From: Streptomyces chartreusis
Lineage (GTDB): Bacteria > Actinomycetota > Actinomycetes > Streptomycetales > Streptomycetaceae
Reading direction: 5' to 3'
Assembly (NCBI RefSeq): GCF_008704715.1
Contig: NZ_CP023689.1
Coordinates: forward strand, 6,262,001 to 6,326,000
Length of the DNA: 64,000 nt
Shown here: piece after piece, positions 54,817 to 63,999 of the stretch
Position numbering within the stretch: the first letter of the stretch is position 1
Layout of the letters: each line of letters begins with the position of its first letter
Translations under genes and position numbers: made by a program
The notes under the pieces: generated by a model
What the model was told of the DNA's origin: nothing
What the model saw: the letters and a program-made list of their open reading frames with translations, nothing else
Database searches by the model: none

Positions 54817-55906
54817 CCGCGTCCCGGCGCAGGATCTTCTTGGCCCTGCGCCGGGCGGCGTCCTCGGCCGCGGCCGCCGCCAGCAGCGGCAGGGTGCGGC
54901 GCCGGGCCAGCAGGAAGCGCTGGTTGACGACCGGCTCGGGGCACCAGCGGTACTTGTAGGGCTCGTCGCCGCGCAGCAGGCTCAGCGACCGGCGTCCGTC
55001 GGTGGCGGCGTGGTCGGCGGACGCGCGCAGCAGCATCGTCGCCACGTCCACCCGGCGCCGCCGCAGCTGCGGGTCGAAGCCGTACATGTACATCCCGGCC
55101 AACGCCCCCGACAGCAGCGTGATGTTGACCGCCACCACCGAGCCGTCGAGCCGGAACTCCGACGTCGCAGCCTCACCGGTACGCGTCAGCGGAGCCGCCG
55201 CCCGCACCAGGTGCTCCAGGAACCGGGGCCGCAGATGCTCGCTCGACACCTTCCGGTCCTCCCACTGCAGCCGGTGCAGTTCGAGGAGCCGGCCGACCGC
55301 GGACCCGGTCTCCTCGGGCTCCACGAAACGCCACTCGACGCCGATCCGGCCGAGCTGGTTGATCTTGCTGCGGATGCGCCGGGCACGCCCCGTGGGCAAC
55401 CGGCCGACCAGGTCCGCCATGGGCAGCGCGGGCAGCTCCAGGCACATCGAGTCGGACACCCGCTGCCGCGGGCCGCGCCAGCACCGGTAGACCCGTTCCA
55501 TGGCGCCGCCCGGCCGCACCTCGCGGAAGTCGATCAGCGCCGAGCGGGCCAGCTCGCCCAGCGCGCCCGCGAGCGCCGCGGCGGCCGGCTCGGCCACCGC
55601 GTCGTCGATGAGCACATCGCACAGGTCGGTGATCGCACCGCCCATCGGCACCAGCGCCGGCAGCGGATGATGCACCCGCATCATCGGGGCCACCGCCACC
55701 AACTCCCCGCCGCTGCGCACCAGGACGAGCCGCAGCCGGCCCGGCGTGCCGTACGACAGCCACCACGAGTGCAGCCAGGCGTGGCTCTGGAACGGCGTCG
55801 CCGACGGGCACGCCCGGTACAGGCGCTCCCACTCCCCGGCCAGCTCCGCGAACGCGCGCTCCTCGGTGCACACCTCCACCGAGAGCGCTCGGACGGGCGC
55901 CGTCAC
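54779..55906 (-). CDS. CelD/BcsL-like GNAT acetyltransferase
   Basis: A 375-residue protein of the CelD-type acetyltransferase group (acetyltransf_6), common in exopolysaccharide clusters. The N-terminal part VCTEERAFAELAGEWERLYRACPSATPFQSHAWLHSWW and the acetyl-CoA-binding part VAVNITLLSGALAGMYMYGFDPQLRRRRVDVATMLLRASADHAATDGRRSLSLLRGDEPYKYRW are diagnostic. It probably modifies a sugar of the polymer. GTG 55906 overlaps the Wzz-like gene stop (GTGA). It is the last gene of the cluster, and its 3' end overlaps the convergent GH26-like gene by 38 bp. Confidence 0.83.
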   Translation of the reverse strand: MTAPVRALSVEVCTEERAFAELAGEWERLYRACPSATPFQSHAWLHSWWLSYGTPGRLRLVLVRSGGELVAVAPMMRVHHPLPALVPMGGAITDLCDVLIDDAVAEPAAAALAGALGELARSALIDFREVRPGGAMERVYRCWRGPRQRVSDSMCLELPALPMADLVGRLPTGRARRIRSKINQLGRIGVEWRFVEPEETGSAVGRLLELHRLQWEDRKVSSEHLRPRFLEHLVRAAAPLTRTGEAATSEFRLDGSVVAVNITLLSGALAGMYMYGFDPQLRRRRVDVATMLLRASADHAATDGRRSLSLLRGDEPYKYRWCPEPVVNQRFLLARRRTLPLLAAAAAEDAARRRAKKILRRDAVTEDSAPAEGTR

Positions 55907-56568
55907 CCGAGCGTTCCGTGGGTGTCGGCGGCGTTCGCCGGACCGGGCACCGACGCCCGGCCCGTGTCGTCGTCGTCCTCCGTCCGCCGCGGCCGGACCA
56001 GCAGCGAGAGCCCGCCCAGCAGCCCGCCGGCGCTCGCGCCGACGAGCGCGGTCAGCGCCGGGGACGCGGACGACGGCTCGGTGGGCCGCGCGGCACGGGA
56101 CAGGCGCTCCAGCTTGATGCCGGTGTCGTCCTTGGTGTTGTCGGCGTGCGTCAGCAGGGCCCGGGACACGGCGTTGGCGATGTCCACCGCCTGACCGGGG
56201 TTCGTCGAGGTCGCCGAGACCGCGACCATCGGCGCGTCCGGGGAGGTCGCGACGTCGACGCTCTCGCGCAGCGTGGACGCGGGCACACCCGCCCACACCT
56301 GTGCGTCGCCGAGCACCGCGAGCTGCTTGGCCACCCGGCCGTAGGCCTGGGCGAAACCGAGCGCGTCGGTGCAGTCGGCGTCGGTCCTGCCGTTGGGCAC
56401 CGCGACGACGGAACTCGTCGCCGTGTACTGCGGTGGCCGCAGCTGGCCGTAGGCGCCACCGGCGACGACACCGATCAGCGCGCCGGCCGGCAGCCACCAC
56501 CACGACGGCAGCCGCCTCGTCGGCGTACGGTCGAAGAGCTGGTCACGCCCAGCGGGGTTGTCCGTCAT
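55903..56568 (-). CDS. Wzz-like polysaccharide chain-length/co-polymerase protein
   Basis: A 221-residue two-helix protein: helix 1 WWWLPAGALIGVVAGGAYG (about residues 22-42), an outside domain QYTATSSVVAVPN..., helix 2 ALTALVGASAGGLLGGLSLLV (near residues 170-190) and a cytoplasmic acidic tail. This matches Wzz/CapA-type co-polymerases without a kinase part. It would set polymer length. ATG 56568 overlaps the glycosyltransferase stop by 4 bp and its own stop overlaps the next gene by 4 bp. No Wzc kinase is fused or adjacent. Confidence 0.8.
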   Translation of the reverse strand: MTDNPAGRDQLFDRTPTRRLPSWWWLPAGALIGVVAGGAYGQLRPPQYTATSSVVAVPNGRTDADCTDALGFAQAYGRVAKQLAVLGDAQVWAGVPASTLRESVDVATSPDAPMVAVSATSTNPGQAVDIANAVSRALLTHADNTKDDTGIKLERLSRAARPTEPSSASPALTALVGASAGGLLGGLSLLVRPRRTEDDDDTGRASVPGPANAADTHGTLG

Positions 56569-57707
56569 GAGGTACTGCCTTCCAGGTTCGAGCCGGACAG
56601 AGCGGCCGTGTACAGATCCATCAGCTGTTCAGCGGTGGCCGCGATGTCGTAGCGGCCCACCGCGTCCGGGGCGCTGCGCTCGCCGGGTCCCGCCGCCCGC
56701 AGCCGCAGCAGTTCGCGCGCGTACGCCCCGGCGCCGCCCGGCACCCGCCGGGCCCCGGGTGCCGCGCCCGGCGGCAGGTCCTCGACGGCCGGGCAGCTCG
56801 CGTACAGCACGGGGAGCCCGGCCGCCAGCGCCTCCACCACGGCCAGCCCGAAGGACTCCTCCGGCGACGGCGAGGCGAGCACGTCCATCGCGGACAGCAG
56901 GTCGACCAGGTCGGGTGCCTCGTCCTGGGGGTCGGGCAGGCTCGGCCGCTCGCCCGTCATCAGGACCCGGTTGGAGACGCCCAGGTCCCGCGCGGTGCGC
57001 CGCAGCACGTCCTCCTCGGGCCCGCCGCCGACCAGCAACAGCCATACGTCGCCGGGCAGCAGCGCCAGCGCCCGCACCAGCAGGTCGAAGCGCTTGCCCG
57101 GGGTCATGCGTCCCACGCCGCCGACGACGAACGCGCCCTCGGGCAGTCCGAGGAACGTGCGGGCCACCTCGCGGCGCGCGGCGTCGTAGCGGAAGCGGGG
57201 CGCGTCGATGCCGTTCGGGATGACGCGGATGCGCTGCCCCGGCACGCCCCAGTGCCGCAGCCGCTCGGCCACCGTCGGGGAGACGGCCACCGTGGCGTGG
57301 CCGAGGCGCTCGCCGGCCAGGTACAGCCCGCGTACGCCCGCCGTGCGCGGCCGGCCCTCCAGCCGGGTCGCGCCGATCGAGTGCTCGGTGGCGACGACGG
57401 CCCGGACCTTCGCCAGGCGCGCCGCGACCCGCCCGTACAGGCAGGCCCGGTACAGATGGGTGTGGACCAGGTCGTAGCCGCCGTCGCGGATCAGCCGGGT
57501 CAGCCGTGGCAGGGCCGCCAGGTCGCGGTTGCCGGTCATGCCGAGGTGGGTGACACGCACCCCGTCGGCGGTCAGGCCCTCGGCGACCGGGCCGGGGTTC
57601 GTCAGCGTCACCACGTCGCACTGCGCGGGCAGGTGCCGCAGCAACAGCCGCAGCTGCTGCTCGGCGCCGCCGACGCCGAGGCCGGTGATGACGTGCAGGG
57701 CCTTCAC
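56565..57707 (-). CDS. glycosyltransferase family 4 protein
   Basis: A 380-residue GT-B glycosyltransferase: start KALHVITGLGVGGAEQQLRLLLRHL, donor-binding core VGGVGRMTPGKRFDLLVRALALLPGDVWLLLVGGGPEEDVL, and SAMDVLASPSPEESFGLAVVEALAAGLPVLYA with the conserved Glu pair. It transfers a nucleotide-sugar unit onto a lipid-linked glycan in the cytoplasm. GTG 57707 overlaps the deacetylase stop (GTGA), and the stop overlaps the Wzz-like start. Sugar and linkage are not readable. Confidence 0.9.
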   Translation of the reverse strand: MKALHVITGLGVGGAEQQLRLLLRHLPAQCDVVTLTNPGPVAEGLTADGVRVTHLGMTGNRDLAALPRLTRLIRDGGYDLVHTHLYRACLYGRVAARLAKVRAVVATEHSIGATRLEGRPRTAGVRGLYLAGERLGHATVAVSPTVAERLRHWGVPGQRIRVIPNGIDAPRFRYDAARREVARTFLGLPEGAFVVGGVGRMTPGKRFDLLVRALALLPGDVWLLLVGGGPEEDVLRRTARDLGVSNRVLMTGERPSLPDPQDEAPDLVDLLSAMDVLASPSPEESFGLAVVEALAAGLPVLYASCPAVEDLPPGAAPGARRVPGGAGAYARELLRLRAAGPGERSAPDAVGRYDIAATAEQLMDLYTAALSGSNLEGSTS

Positions 57708-58495
57708 ACGGACTCCAGCGCGCGGCCGTAGACCCAGGCGAGGCGGCGCTTCAGCTCCAGCCGGATGGAGGAGTCGGCCTCGCCGATGTGGATGCGCGGC
57801 AGCGCGAAGTCGCCGGAGCCGGCCGGGCCGGGGGTGATGGCGCAGCCGTAGCGGTACCCGGCGCGGCGCACCGCGTCGACGGCCCGCTCGTCGAGATGGC
57901 CGTACGGGTAGCAGAAGCCCTCGACGTCCTCGCCGGTGAGGTGGGCGAGCCGGTACCGGCTCTCGGCGACCTCGGCGTGCAGTTCGTCGTCGTGGGCCTT
58001 GGTCAGGTCGATGTGGGTCAGCCCGTGCGAGGCGATCTCCATGCCGGCGTCCGCGGCGAAGCGGATGCCGTCCGCGTCGAGCAGGGCCTTGCGCGGGCCG
58101 CTCTGCTCCCAGGAGTTCTCGCCGTCGAGCAGCCCCGGCAGCACGAACACGGTCGCCGTGAAGCCCCAGCGGTGCAGCACGGGCAGGGCGGTGGTGACGA
58201 AGTCGGAGTACCCGTCGTCGAAGGTGAGCCCCACCAGGCCGCGCTCCAGGCCGAGGGCGCGCGCGTCGAGCAGCTCGCGCACGCTCACCCCGCGCAGGCC
58301 GCGGGCGGCCATCCAGGCGAACTGCCGCTCCAGGCGCCCGGGGGTGACGGTGATGTCGTACGGGTCCTCCGGGCAGTTCGAGACGGAGTGGTACATGGCC
58401 ACCCAGGCGGCTGGCCGCCGCTTCGGGCGTCCCTCCGTGTCCGGGGCGGGGAGCGGTTCGGCCGCGGGTGGCGCGGCGGTGATGTCAGCGACCAT
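57704..58495 (-). CDS. polysaccharide deacetylase (NodB fold)
   Basis: A 263-residue CE4 deacetylase: motif 1 GLTFDDGYSDFVTTALPVLHRWGFTATVFVL (catalytic Asp and metal-binding Asp), motif 2 MEIASHGLTHIDL (metal His pair) and the later FCYPYGHLDERAVDAVRRAGYRYG. It removes acetyl groups from N-acetyl sugars. There is no signal peptide or helix, so action in the cytoplasm, or export by other means, is unresolved. ATG 58495 overlaps the flippase stop by 11 bp. It fits a polymer containing N-acetylhexosamine. Confidence 0.88.
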   Translation of the reverse strand: MVADITAAPPAAEPLPAPDTEGRPKRRPAAWVAMYHSVSNCPEDPYDITVTPGRLERQFAWMAARGLRGVSVRELLDARALGLERGLVGLTFDDGYSDFVTTALPVLHRWGFTATVFVLPGLLDGENSWEQSGPRKALLDADGIRFAADAGMEIASHGLTHIDLTKAHDDELHAEVAESRYRLAHLTGEDVEGFCYPYGHLDERAVDAVRRAGYRYGCAITPGPAGSGDFALPRIHIGEADSSIRLELKRRLAWVYGRALESV

Positions 58496-60374
58496 GGCGG
58501 AGCCTTCGTGTGACGGAGCTACGGACGGATTGCGTGACGGGAAGCAGGAGGGAGCGGGCACCGGCCGCGTCGAGGGCCCAGGCCAGCAGGAGGAAGACGG
58601 CGGTCACGCACAGACAGCAGGCGGCGACGGCGGCCGCGGGGGAGTCGAACTGCCGCACGCACAGCAGCCCGGCGCCGGTGGCGCAGACGGCCGCCCGCAC
58701 CGGCCGGGACAGTTCGGCGACGACCCGGCGCACGCACACCGGCACGGCACGCGGCCCCAGGCCCAGCAGCAGGAGCAGCGCGGTGAGGGTGATACCGGCC
58801 GCGTTGGCCGCGGCGATTCCGCGGGCGCCCCACGGGCCCACGGCCCACAGGCTGATCCCGGCGGTCGCGAGCGCTCCCGCGCCCATCGCGCCCAGCGGGA
58901 ACCAGGTGGTGCGGCCCGTGGAGAAGTACGACCGCACGAGCGCCCCCACCAGCGTCTGGCCGAGCAGGCCGAGCGCGTACACCCGCATGACGGCGGCGGT
59001 GGCGGCGGTGTCCTGCGCGGTGAACGCGCCCCGCTGGAAAAGTAGTTGGACGATCTGCGGCGCGCCGGCGACGACCACGGCCGCACCGACCAGCACCAGG
59101 CAGGCCATCAGCGCCAGATCCCGCTCGACCCGTTCCGTCGCCCGCCGTGTGTCGCCCTCGGCGATGGCCCGCGCCACCACCGGGAAGGTGACGACGCACA
59201 CCATCATCGACAGCGACATCGGCAACTGGGCGACCTTCTGGGCGTAGTTGAGATGCGAGATCGACCCCGCGGGCAGCCCGGAGGCGAAGTACCGCTCGAT
59301 GAGCACCTGCGACTGCCGGCACAGCGCGAACAGCAGCACGGCGCAGACCAGCCCGAACGCCACGGTCCGGCCGCCGTCCCCCTCGTGCGGGGACGCCGGA
59401 ACCTCGACCGGCTGCTCGGGCCGCCGCGCGATGCGCCGCCACAACGGCGGTGCCTGTACGGCGGCCATCAGGCACCCGCCGATCGCGACACCGAGCGCGG
59501 CTGCCTGTACGCCCCAGCGGGCGCCGAGGGCGAACATCGCGGTGATGATCGCGAGGTTGTAGGCGATGTAGATGGCGCCCGGCGCGAGATAGCTGCGGTG
59601 GGCTCGAAGGGCCGCGCTGAAGTAGCCGGCGATGCCGAAGCTCAGCACGCAGGTCGCGGTGAGCCGGGTGCAGGACACGGCCAGCGACGGGTCGGAGAGA
59701 CCGGGCGCGAGGACGGACACCAGCATCGGCGCCCCGGCCGCGAGCAGCGCCGCCGTACCGGCGAGGGCCAGACACAGCCGCGGCAGCGAGGAGGAGACCA
59801 GTGCCCGCACGGGGTCGGGGGAACCGGACCCCTGGGCCGCCCGACGGGCCAGCGCCATGCTGAACGCCGGCACCAGCACGAACGCCATCCCGTCCTCGAT
59901 CAGCAGCGTCGACGCCATCTCCGGCACCGTCCAGGCCACCAGGAACGCATCGCTCTCGGCCCCGGCCCCGAACAGATGCGCCAAGGCCTGATCCCGCCCG
60001 AGTCCGAGCAACGCCCCGGCCATCGACAACGCGGCGGACAAGAGGGTCGCCCGAGCGAGGAAACGCCGGGTGGGAGCGCTGGGGCGGCGGGGGGCCGGGG
60101 GCCGGGGGGTGGAGGCGGCTGGGGGAGGCGGCTTGACGGCGCGTGGGCGAGGGGCGCCGACCGTGCGATCGGAGTCGTCCTGGAGCGGAGGCAGTCCGTT
60201 CGCGCCGGCCGTGAGGTCGGGGAGGTCCTGGACCGGGCGCGGGGTGCGCACCCGGTCACTCGGGGTGCACGCGTCGGCCGGGGACGTGAGGGCCGCTTCG
60301 TCGGCCCTGAAGCCGTCGGCCGAGGTGGCGGCGCGGGCGTGGGCGCCGTCGGTTGTCGCCGGGCCGGGGGTCAT
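58485..60374 (-). CDS. MurJ/MviN-like polysaccharide flippase
   Basis: A 629-residue MviN-family protein with 13-14 helices, starting with FLARATLLSAALSMAGALLGLGRDQALAHLFGAGAESDAFLVAW (about residues 103-150). The ~100-residue cytoplasmic N-terminal extension is rich in Pro, Ala, Asp and Arg and looks disordered. MurJ flips lipid II; in a polysaccharide cluster the role is more likely flipping the lipid-linked repeat unit (Wzx-like). ATG 60374 overlaps the ligase stop by 4 bp (ATGA). Confidence 0.85.
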   Translation of the reverse strand: MTPGPATTDGAHARAATSADGFRADEAALTSPADACTPSDRVRTPRPVQDLPDLTAGANGLPPLQDDSDRTVGAPRPRAVKPPPPAASTPRPPAPRRPSAPTRRFLARATLLSAALSMAGALLGLGRDQALAHLFGAGAESDAFLVAWTVPEMASTLLIEDGMAFVLVPAFSMALARRAAQGSGSPDPVRALVSSSLPRLCLALAGTAALLAAGAPMLVSVLAPGLSDPSLAVSCTRLTATCVLSFGIAGYFSAALRAHRSYLAPGAIYIAYNLAIITAMFALGARWGVQAAALGVAIGGCLMAAVQAPPLWRRIARRPEQPVEVPASPHEGDGGRTVAFGLVCAVLLFALCRQSQVLIERYFASGLPAGSISHLNYAQKVAQLPMSLSMMVCVVTFPVVARAIAEGDTRRATERVERDLALMACLVLVGAAVVVAGAPQIVQLLFQRGAFTAQDTAATAAVMRVYALGLLGQTLVGALVRSYFSTGRTTWFPLGAMGAGALATAGISLWAVGPWGARGIAAANAAGITLTALLLLLGLGPRAVPVCVRRVVAELSRPVRAAVCATGAGLLCVRQFDSPAAAVAACCLCVTAVFLLLAWALDAAGARSLLLPVTQSVRSSVTRRLRHGR

Positions 60375-61744
60375 CGTGCTGCCGATTCGGCGGTCGGGGC
60401 GGGTTGCGCGGCCGGTGCCTCGGGTGCGGCGGGGGTCAGTCCCCACCACGCCGCCAGGCCGAAGCAGATGGCCGTGAGGACCGTGGAGGGGCCGCCGATG
60501 TCGGCGTAGAGGAAGTTGACGAGCTGCCACAGCAGCAGGCCGCAGACCGGCAGCGCGCAGTCCCGGGCGGGGCTGCCGCCGCGCCGCAGCCGGCGCAGGG
60601 CGACCACCAGCAGGGCCAGCCAGCTGCCGGCGACCGTGATCAGGCCCAGGATGCCCTGCTCGCTGAGGAGCAGCAGATACATGTTGTGCGGGGACAGCAG
60701 CGGCTGGCGCCGGTAGGCCTGGCCCGCCCCCTCCGTGTCGCTGCCCGACGACAGCGCGAGCGAGGCATGGCCGTCCCGGTAGGCCGGGAACGCCTTCAGC
60801 CCCACGCCGACCACCGGGTGCTCGCCCCACATGCCGGCCGCCGCCGCCCACATGGTGTAGCGGTCGATCACCGACTGGTCCGGCGCGTCGGTGACCTGGG
60901 TGATGCTGGTCAGCCGCTCCTCCAGCGCCGTCGCGCCCACCCCGAGCCCGCCGACCAGCAGCACCGAGGCCGCCACGGCCGCCGCGCACACCTTCGCCGC
61001 CCGCCGCACCCCGGCCATCAGCAGCTGAGCCCCGCAGGCCAGCGCGGTGGCGATCCAGGCGCCCCGGCTGAAGGACAGCGCGAGCGGCACCAGCAGCACC
61101 AGCACGCACCCGGTCGCCACGAGCTGCTGCCGCCGGTCCCGCGCCGCGAGCGCGAGCCCGGTCGCGGCGACCATGCCGAGCGCGACGACGGTGGCCATGC
61201 CCATCACGTCGGACGGCCCGAACGTGCCCACCGCCCGGATGAACGCCCCCTGATACGACGCCCCGGTCCCGGTCAGGTACTGCTTGACGCCGATCGCCCC
61301 CTGCCACAGGGCGAGCCCGACCAGCGACCACATCAGCAGCCGGGCCCCGCGCCGGTCGCGCACCAGCACCATCACGGCGAGCGGGATGAGCACGAACACC
61401 TGGAGGTACCGGGCCAGTCCGGTGACCGCGTCGGCGGCGGCCGTGGCGCCCGCCGCGGCGACCGCGATGCCCACCACCGGCAGCCCGAACACGATCGCCG
61501 CGGTCCGCGTCAGCGGCCGCCGCGCCCGCAGCACGGTGTCGACCACGGCCCACAGCACGACGAGCGCGGACGCCGCGTCGGCGGGAGTCGCGGAGCCGCT
61601 CGGCACGACCGGCAGCCCCAGCAGGACGACGACCGCCACGACCGGCAGCACGGACAGGACGGGCCGCAGGGAGCGGACCCGGCGCCGCGCCGAGGGCGGC
61701 AGCGCGGGTGCGGGCCGGACCTTGACCGTCGTAGAAGTGCTCAC
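60371..61744 (-). CDS. O-antigen ligase/polymerase-like membrane protein
   Basis: A 457-residue protein with about 11 helices and the Wzy/WaaL-type region: LSFSRGAWIATALACGAQLLMAG followed by the large outer loop with IDRYTMWAAAAGMWGEHPVVGVGLKAFPAYRD and PLLSPHNMYLLLLSEQGILGL (conserved His in SPHNMYL). It probably polymerises or ligates the glycan on the outer face. GTG 61744 lies 6 bp after the sugar transferase stop. The last ~40 residues are Ala/Pro-rich and cytoplasmic. Confidence 0.85.
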   Translation of the reverse strand: MSTSTTVKVRPAPALPPSARRRVRSLRPVLSVLPVVAVVVLLGLPVVPSGSATPADAASALVVLWAVVDTVLRARRPLTRTAAIVFGLPVVGIAVAAAGATAAADAVTGLARYLQVFVLIPLAVMVLVRDRRGARLLMWSLVGLALWQGAIGVKQYLTGTGASYQGAFIRAVGTFGPSDVMGMATVVALGMVAATGLALAARDRRQQLVATGCVLVLLVPLALSFSRGAWIATALACGAQLLMAGVRRAAKVCAAAVAASVLLVGGLGVGATALEERLTSITQVTDAPDQSVIDRYTMWAAAAGMWGEHPVVGVGLKAFPAYRDGHASLALSSGSDTEGAGQAYRRQPLLSPHNMYLLLLSEQGILGLITVAGSWLALLVVALRRLRRGGSPARDCALPVCGLLLWQLVNFLYADIGGPSTVLTAICFGLAAWWGLTPAAPEAPAAQPAPTAESAAR

Positions 61745-61750
61745 CGTGGC

Positions 61751-63223
61751 TCAGCTCCCCGTCGGCCGTACGAACTGGGCCGCCGTGCGCAGCAGGATGC
61801 AGATGTCCTGCCACAGCGACCAGTTGTCGATGTAGGCGTTGTCGTAGCGGCACCGGTCCTCGATCGAGGTGTCCCCGCGCAGCCCGTGGACCTGCGCCAG
61901 CCCGGTGATCCCGGTCCGCATCCGGTGCCGCGCCGGATAGCCGGGGTGGGCCTGGCTGAACTCGGCGACGAAGAAGGGTCGTTCGGGCCGGGGCCCGACC
62001 AGGCTCATGTCGCCGCGGAAGACGTTCCACAGCTGGAGCAGCTCGTCCAGCGAGGTACGGCGCAGGAAGTGGCAGAAGCGGCTCATGTCCTGCTCGTCGG
62101 CCACGCTCCAGCGGGTCGCCGCCTCGTGCGCGCTGGCGGGCCGGTGGGTGCGCAGCTTCAGCATCGTGAACGGCCGCCCGTCCTTGCCGATCCGCTCCTG
62201 CCGGAACACCACACCCGGCCCGTCCAGGACCCGCAGCACGAGCGCACAGATCAGCAGGACCGGCGCGACCAGCACCAGCAGCGCACCGGACAGCAGCACG
62301 TCGAGCGCCCGCTTGCCCACGCTGCCGTGCCGCCGCGCACCCCGCGGCCGCAGCAACCGGCCGGAGAATCCCGCCAGATGACCGGCCCCCGTCCGGTGCC
62401 CGCTCACGCCGTACGACGGAGGATCGGCGTCCAGCTCCCACAGCGCGCACCCGTGCGCGGCCAGCGCCCGCAGCACGCCCGCCTTCTCCACCCGGGTCGC
62501 GGCCCCCACCACGAGGACCGTGCGCACACCGTTCTGGACGAGTGCCCGCCGCGCCTCCAGCGCGGTCGTCAGCACCGGCAGCCCGAGCTCGTCGTCGGCC
62601 TCGCCGAGCACCTCCGGGTCGTCGGCGACCAGGCCGACCGGCCTTACGCCGCAGTCCGGTTGGCGCAGCAGCGCGGCCGACACCCGCCGCGTCGCCGCGA
62701 GCGGGCCGACCACCAGCGCCGGACCGGGCCGCTGCCGCAACGCGCGGCGCCGCAGCCCGTGCACCGCCGCGCGCCCCGCGACGGCCGCCGCACAGTGCAC
62801 CGCGGCCGCTCCGGCCAGCACGGCCAACGGGACGGACCGCAGCGGGGAGAGCGCCACCACGGCGGCCCAGCCCACGGCGATCCGGGCGCAGACGGCGGGC
62901 AGTTCGTCGAGCACGCCGGTGACGGCGGAGGTGTCGTAGAGGGACGCCCGCCGGTTCAGGCACAGCACACCGAGCGCGAGCAGGGCGACGACCAGCGGAT
63001 GTCTGTGCGGCGCCGGCAGCACCAGGGCCCCCAGCAGGGCCGCGCCCGCGTCGAGGAGCCACAGCGTGGTCCGGAAGCTCCGGGCGGCCGGGCGTGGACG
63101 GCGGGCGCCCCGCCCGGCACCGCCCCGGCGTCCGGCGGCCTGGCCGCGGGGGGCGAGGACGGAGACGGCGCCCCCGGGGACCTGCGGCCCCGCAGGCGAG
63201 GCGACGGTACTTTCCGCGGTCAT
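61751..63223 (-). CDS. undecaprenyl-phosphate sugar-1-phosphate transferase (initiating enzyme)
   Basis: A 490-residue polyisoprenyl-phosphate hexose-1-phosphate transferase, WbaP-type layout: several N-terminal helices, a CoA-binding-like middle domain (ALVVGPLAATRRVSAALLR...), and the C-terminal catalytic domain KRALDVLLSGALLVLVAPVLLICALVLRVLDGPGVVFRQERIGKDGRPFTMLKLRT, then FLRRTSLDELLQLWNVFRGDMSLVGPRPERP and GITGLAQVHGLRGD. It loads the first sugar onto the lipid carrier and so starts the polymer. ATG 63223 overlaps the stop of the upstream glycosyltransferase by 4 bp. Confidence 0.92.
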   Translation of the reverse strand: MTAESTVASPAGPQVPGGAVSVLAPRGQAAGRRGGAGRGARRPRPAARSFRTTLWLLDAGAALLGALVLPAPHRHPLVVALLALGVLCLNRRASLYDTSAVTGVLDELPAVCARIAVGWAAVVALSPLRSVPLAVLAGAAAVHCAAAVAGRAAVHGLRRRALRQRPGPALVVGPLAATRRVSAALLRQPDCGVRPVGLVADDPEVLGEADDELGLPVLTTALEARRALVQNGVRTVLVVGAATRVEKAGVLRALAAHGCALWELDADPPSYGVSGHRTGAGHLAGFSGRLLRPRGARRHGSVGKRALDVLLSGALLVLVAPVLLICALVLRVLDGPGVVFRQERIGKDGRPFTMLKLRTHRPASAHEAATRWSVADEQDMSRFCHFLRRTSLDELLQLWNVFRGDMSLVGPRPERPFFVAEFSQAHPGYPARHRMRTGITGLAQVHGLRGDTSIEDRCRYDNAYIDNWSLWQDICILLRTAAQFVRPTGS

Positions 63224-63999
63224 GTGGTCATGCACTTTCTGCCCTCGTCGGATCCGGACATCTGCGCGGCGGTGAGGCCGAGCAGCTCGCGGTACACATC
63301 GGTCACCGCGTCCGTGGTCTGGCGCAGATCGTGCGCGCGCAGCACGTGCGAGCGGCCCTGCGCGCCGAGCGCCGAGCGCAGCGGCTCGTCCCGCAGCAGC
63401 GTCGTGAGCGCCCGCGCCAGCGCACCGGGGTCCTCCGGCGGCACCAGGCAGTCCGGCCGATGGGCGGCCGGCAGACTCTCGGCGGCCCCGTCCACGTCCG
63501 TGGCGACGACCGGCCGGCCGCACGCCATGGCCTCCAGCGGGGCGAGCGCCATGCCCTCCCAGCGGGACGGCAGGACCACGACATCGGCGGCCCGGTACCA
63601 GCCGGCGACGTCCGGCGTCCCGCCGGCGAACCGCACCGACGCGGGCGCCGACGCGCGCAGCCGCCCGTCGTCCGGGCCGTCACCCACGAGCACCAGCCGT
63701 GCCCCGGGGACCTGCCGCTCGACCTCGGGCCAGGCCCGCAGGAGCACGTCCTGACCCTTCTGGCGGCACAGCCGTCCCACACACACCACGAGCGGACCCG
63801 CCCCGGAGCGCGCGCTCTCCCCCTCCGGCCGGAACCGGTCGGTGTCGACGCCGTTGGGGACCACCTGCCAGCGGGCGGAGATCCCGGCCCGGTAGCCGGT
63901 ACGCCGCTCGGCCTCGCTCACGCACAGCACCCGCTTCGCCCAGCGCGTCCCGAACCGCTCCCAGGCCAGCGCCACCCGGGCGACGGCTCCGTCGGCGGC
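63220..63999 (-). CDS. glycosyltransferase (GT-B), 5' end outside window
   Basis: C-terminal ~259 residues of a GT1/GT4-type glycosyltransferase: VLCVSEAERRTGY, VVPNGVDTDRF, VVCVGRLCRQKGQDVLLRAWPEVERQVPGARLVLVGDGPDDGRL and VVLPSRWEGMALAPLEAMACGRPVVATDVDGAAESL, all hallmarks of the donor-binding domain. The open frame continues past the right edge, so the start is not seen. It overlaps the initiating transferase gene by 4 bp, so it belongs to the same transcript and is the first gene visible of the cluster. Confidence 0.9.
   Translation of the reverse strand, partial: AADGAVARVALAWERFGTRWAKRVLCVSEAERRTGYRAGISARWQVVPNGVDTDRFRPEGESARSGAGPLVVCVGRLCRQKGQDVLLRAWPEVERQVPGARLVLVGDGPDDGRLRASAPASVRFAGGTPDVAGWYRAADVVVLPSRWEGMALAPLEAMACGRPVVATDVDGAAESLPAAHRPDCLVPPEDPGALARALTTLLRDEPLRSALGAQGRSHVLRAHDLRQTTDAVTDVYRELLGLTAAQMSGSDEGRKCMTT

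Noticed and set aside
58485..63062. A continuous 1,525-codon minus-strand reading frame across several polysaccharide genes
   Set aside because: Only the part from ATG 60374 to the stop at 58485 has protein features (MviN family). The upstream part is an out-of-frame shadow of the ligase and sugar-transferase genes.
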